Source: an uncultured Saprospiraceae bacterium (GTDB lineage Bacteria; Bacteroidota; Bacteroidia; Chitinophagales; Saprospiraceae). From it: DNA of 64,000 nucleotides. Within the stretch, counting starts at the first letter, position 1. Each line of letters opens with the position of its first letter. The notes beneath the pieces were generated by a model. That model worked only from the letters and a program-made list of their open reading frames with translations. It ran no database searches and was not told the origin of the DNA. The translations under genes were made by a program, and so were the position numbers. The stretch spans positions 1 through 64,000 of the forward strand of contig CAKZTD010000032.1 in the NCBI GenBank assembly GCA_937921595.1, written 5' to 3'. Shown here piece after piece: positions 62,374 to 64,000 of this stretch.

Positions 62374-64000
62374 ATGAATATAAACAGCTCCTTACAAAAA
62401 ACGCCAATCGCTGTAATCGGTTTGTCTTCCATCTTTGCGGATGCACGAAATATAGAAGAATACTGGACCAATATCATCCAGGGAAAAGACAGCATTATCG
62501 ATGTCCCAAATAACCGCTGGGCAATCGAAGATTACTACGATGAGGATATGTTTGCACCAGATAAAACCTATTGCAAACGTGGAGGTTTCCTTCCAGAAAT
62601 AGACTTCAATCCTATGGAATTTGGTTTACCACCAAACATTCTTGAAGTTACCGATGCCAGCCAATTATTAGGTTTAGTAGCTGCAAGAGATGCTTTAGCA
62701 GATGCGGGCTATGGTAAAGGTTCTGAAAAATTCACCAAAGCCCTTAAAGAAAAAACCGGCGTTTTACTCGGTGTAGGAGGTGGTCAAAAATTGATTACGC
62801 CATTAATTGCTCGTTTACAATATCCAATCTGGGAAAGAGCTTTACGTGCTTCTGGTATTTCTGAAGAAGATATTCCTAGGATTGTTGATAAAATGAAAAA
62901 AGCCTATGTTGGTTGGAATGAAAATGCATTTCCTGGTTTATTAGGGAACGTGATTTCTGGTCGAATTACCAATCGTTTTGACTTAGGTGGTATTAATAGT
63001 GTGGTGGATGCAGCTTGTGCAGCTTCACTGAGTGCTATAAAAATGTCTTTGAGTGAATTGGTCGAAGGTCGATGCGATATGATGTTAACTGGCGGAGTCG
63101 ATACTGACAATTCACCTTTTATGTATATGTCTTTTTCTAAAACTCCAGCTTTTTCCAAATCTGGAAACATCAGTCCATTCAGCGATAAAGCAGATGGAAT
63201 GTTGATTGGCGAAGGTATTGGAATGTTGGTTTTAAAAAGATTAGAAGATGCAGAACGAGATGGCGATAATATTTATGCAGTTATAAAAGGAGTGGGAACT
63301 TCCAGTGATGGTCGTTTCAAATCTGTCTACGCTCCACGTCCTTCTGGACAGGCCCTAGCTATGAATCGTGCTTATGAAGATTCAGGATATGCGCCTTCAA
63401 GTGTTGGTCTTTTAGAAGGTCATGGTACTGGAACAGGTGCTGGTGATCCTACGGAGTTTACTTCTATGCAAATGGTTTTCGGAGCTAATAACCCTCAGAA
63501 GCAGCACATCGCTTTGGGTTCTGTAAAATCTCAAATTGGGCATACTAAATCTGCTGCTGGAGCTGCTGGAATCATCAAAACGGTTTTAAGCTTACACCAT
63601 AAAGTATTACCTCCGACGATTAATGTTGAAAAGCCAAATGCTAAATTCAACATTGAAGAATCAGCAATATACATTAATACAGAAACTCGTCCTTGGATTC
63701 GAAATGGCCATCCTCGACGTGCAGGTGTTTCGGCTTTTGGTTTTGGTGGAATCAATGTTCACATCACCATGGAAGAATATGAGGGTAAGAAAAATCAAAA
63801 TTACCGATTACACGAACCTTACAAAACAGTTTTGCTGCAAGCTGCAAATCCATCAGCTTTACAACAAATTTTACAAGCTCAATTAGATCAGTTACAAGGT
63901 ACAGAAGCTGAAATGGCTTTTAACCATCTAGTCAAAACGAGCAAAGTAACAAGTCTGAATTCAACACATGCTCGTATCGGTTTTGTAGCAAATGGAATTG
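62374..64000 (+). CDS. pfaA: PfaA-like polyunsaturated fatty acid synthase, N-terminal part
   Basis: The gene starts at ATG 62374 and is open to the window edge, so it is truncated (542 codons seen). The ketosynthase domain has IAVIGLSSIFADARNIEEYW near the N-terminus, YCKRGGFLPEIDFNPMEFG, GVGGGQK, the active-site Cys in VDAACAAS, HGTGTGAGD and GSVKSQIGHT. Order and wording match PfaA of omega-3 synthases from marine Gammaproteobacteria as I recall it, rather than modular polyketide synthases. Acyltransferase, carrier repeats and ketoreductase should follow beyond the edge. An 11-base gap from TetR suggests co-transcription. Confidence 0.88.
   Translation, partial: MNINSSLQKTPIAVIGLSSIFADARNIEEYWTNIIQGKDSIIDVPNNRWAIEDYYDEDMFAPDKTYCKRGGFLPEIDFNPMEFGLPPNILEVTDASQLLGLVAARDALADAGYGKGSEKFTKALKEKTGVLLGVGGGQKLITPLIARLQYPIWERALRASGISEEDIPRIVDKMKKAYVGWNENAFPGLLGNVISGRITNRFDLGGINSVVDAACAASLSAIKMSLSELVEGRCDMMLTGGVDTDNSPFMYMSFSKTPAFSKSGNISPFSDKADGMLIGEGIGMLVLKRLEDAERDGDNIYAVIKGVGTSSDGRFKSVYAPRPSGQALAMNRAYEDSGYAPSSVGLLEGHGTGTGAGDPTEFTSMQMVFGANNPQKQHIALGSVKSQIGHTKSAAGAAGIIKTVLSLHHKVLPPTINVEKPNAKFNIEESAIYINTETRPWIRNGHPRRAGVSAFGFGGINVHITMEEYEGKKNQNYRLHEPYKTVLLQAANPSALQQILQAQLDQLQGTEAEMAFNHLVKTSKVTSLNSTHARIGFVANGI

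Overview
The window is a piece of a Bacteroidota chromosome. The support is low GC, the absence of Shine-Dalgarno sites, several TAnnTTTG promoter elements, a type IX secretion sorting domain, the long Bacteroidetes form of urocanate hydratase, a GYDIA-type GHMP kinase and periplasmic-sensor/AraC hybrid kinases. The right edge holds the start of a pfaA-type polyunsaturated fatty acid synthase gene, which would fit a marine PUFA producer such as Aureispira/Saprospiraceae; this taxonomic placement is inference.

Positions 1-22,800 are the unusual part. Eleven very short genes (40-64 codons) encode peptides with a leader ending in KGG and a short core built on (C/D)PPP(W/F/I/V). They sit in groups (P1-P3, P4-P6, P7, P8-P9, P10-P11) between five paralogous hybrid sensor kinases of about 900 residues. 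Each kinase has a signal peptide, a periplasmic helical/TPR sensor with an invariant C-X15-C pair, one membrane span, HisKA, HATPase_c, a receiver and an AraC-type DNA-binding domain. Three peptide promoters share a colinear ~205-base upstream region with GTTAC/GTAAC boxes at fixed spacing, and a fourth has a diverged version. The simplest reading is a family of secreted peptides controlled by, and perhaps sensed by, dedicated one-protein phosphorelays. No exporter or maturation enzyme is present in the window, so the system is either incomplete here or relies on genes elsewhere. A minus-strand block inside this region (648-4763) carries a thioredoxin-reductase-like flavoprotein and a YndJ/DUF2071/SRPBCC/DUF1990 cluster.

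Positions 22,800-30,000 hold a type IX secreted protein, pnuC-nadR for NAD salvage, a DJ-1/PfpI protein, a glycerol-facilitator-like channel, moaC and a MobA-like nucleotidyltransferase. Positions 29,900-33,400 are the conserved rplM-rpsI-rpsB-tsf-pyrH translation cluster on the minus strand. Positions 33,800-37,400 carry mevalonate/isoprenoid genes (type 2 IPP isomerase, class II HMG-CoA reductase, GYDIA GHMP kinase) and a decayed copy of the kinase's 3' end.

Positions 37,400-48,000 are housekeeping: flavin reductase, Nfu, KptA, inositol monophosphatase, an ABC permease, ApaG, guanylate kinase, YicC, an HU/IHF protein, a TPR protein, a tiny basic protein and ribonuclease G. Positions 48,000-52,000 hold a tiny lipoprotein, a glycosyltransferase, a DUF1080 protein and a GH16 glucanase. 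Positions 51,900-59,000 are amino-acid catabolism: 5-oxoprolinase pxpABC, a LysR regulator, hutH and hutU. Positions 59,000-64,000 hold a BASS-family symporter, a class II aldolase, a phosphopantetheinyl transferase, a TetR regulator and the truncated pfaA-like gene. No tRNA, rRNA, CRISPR array, insertion sequence or prophage was seen.
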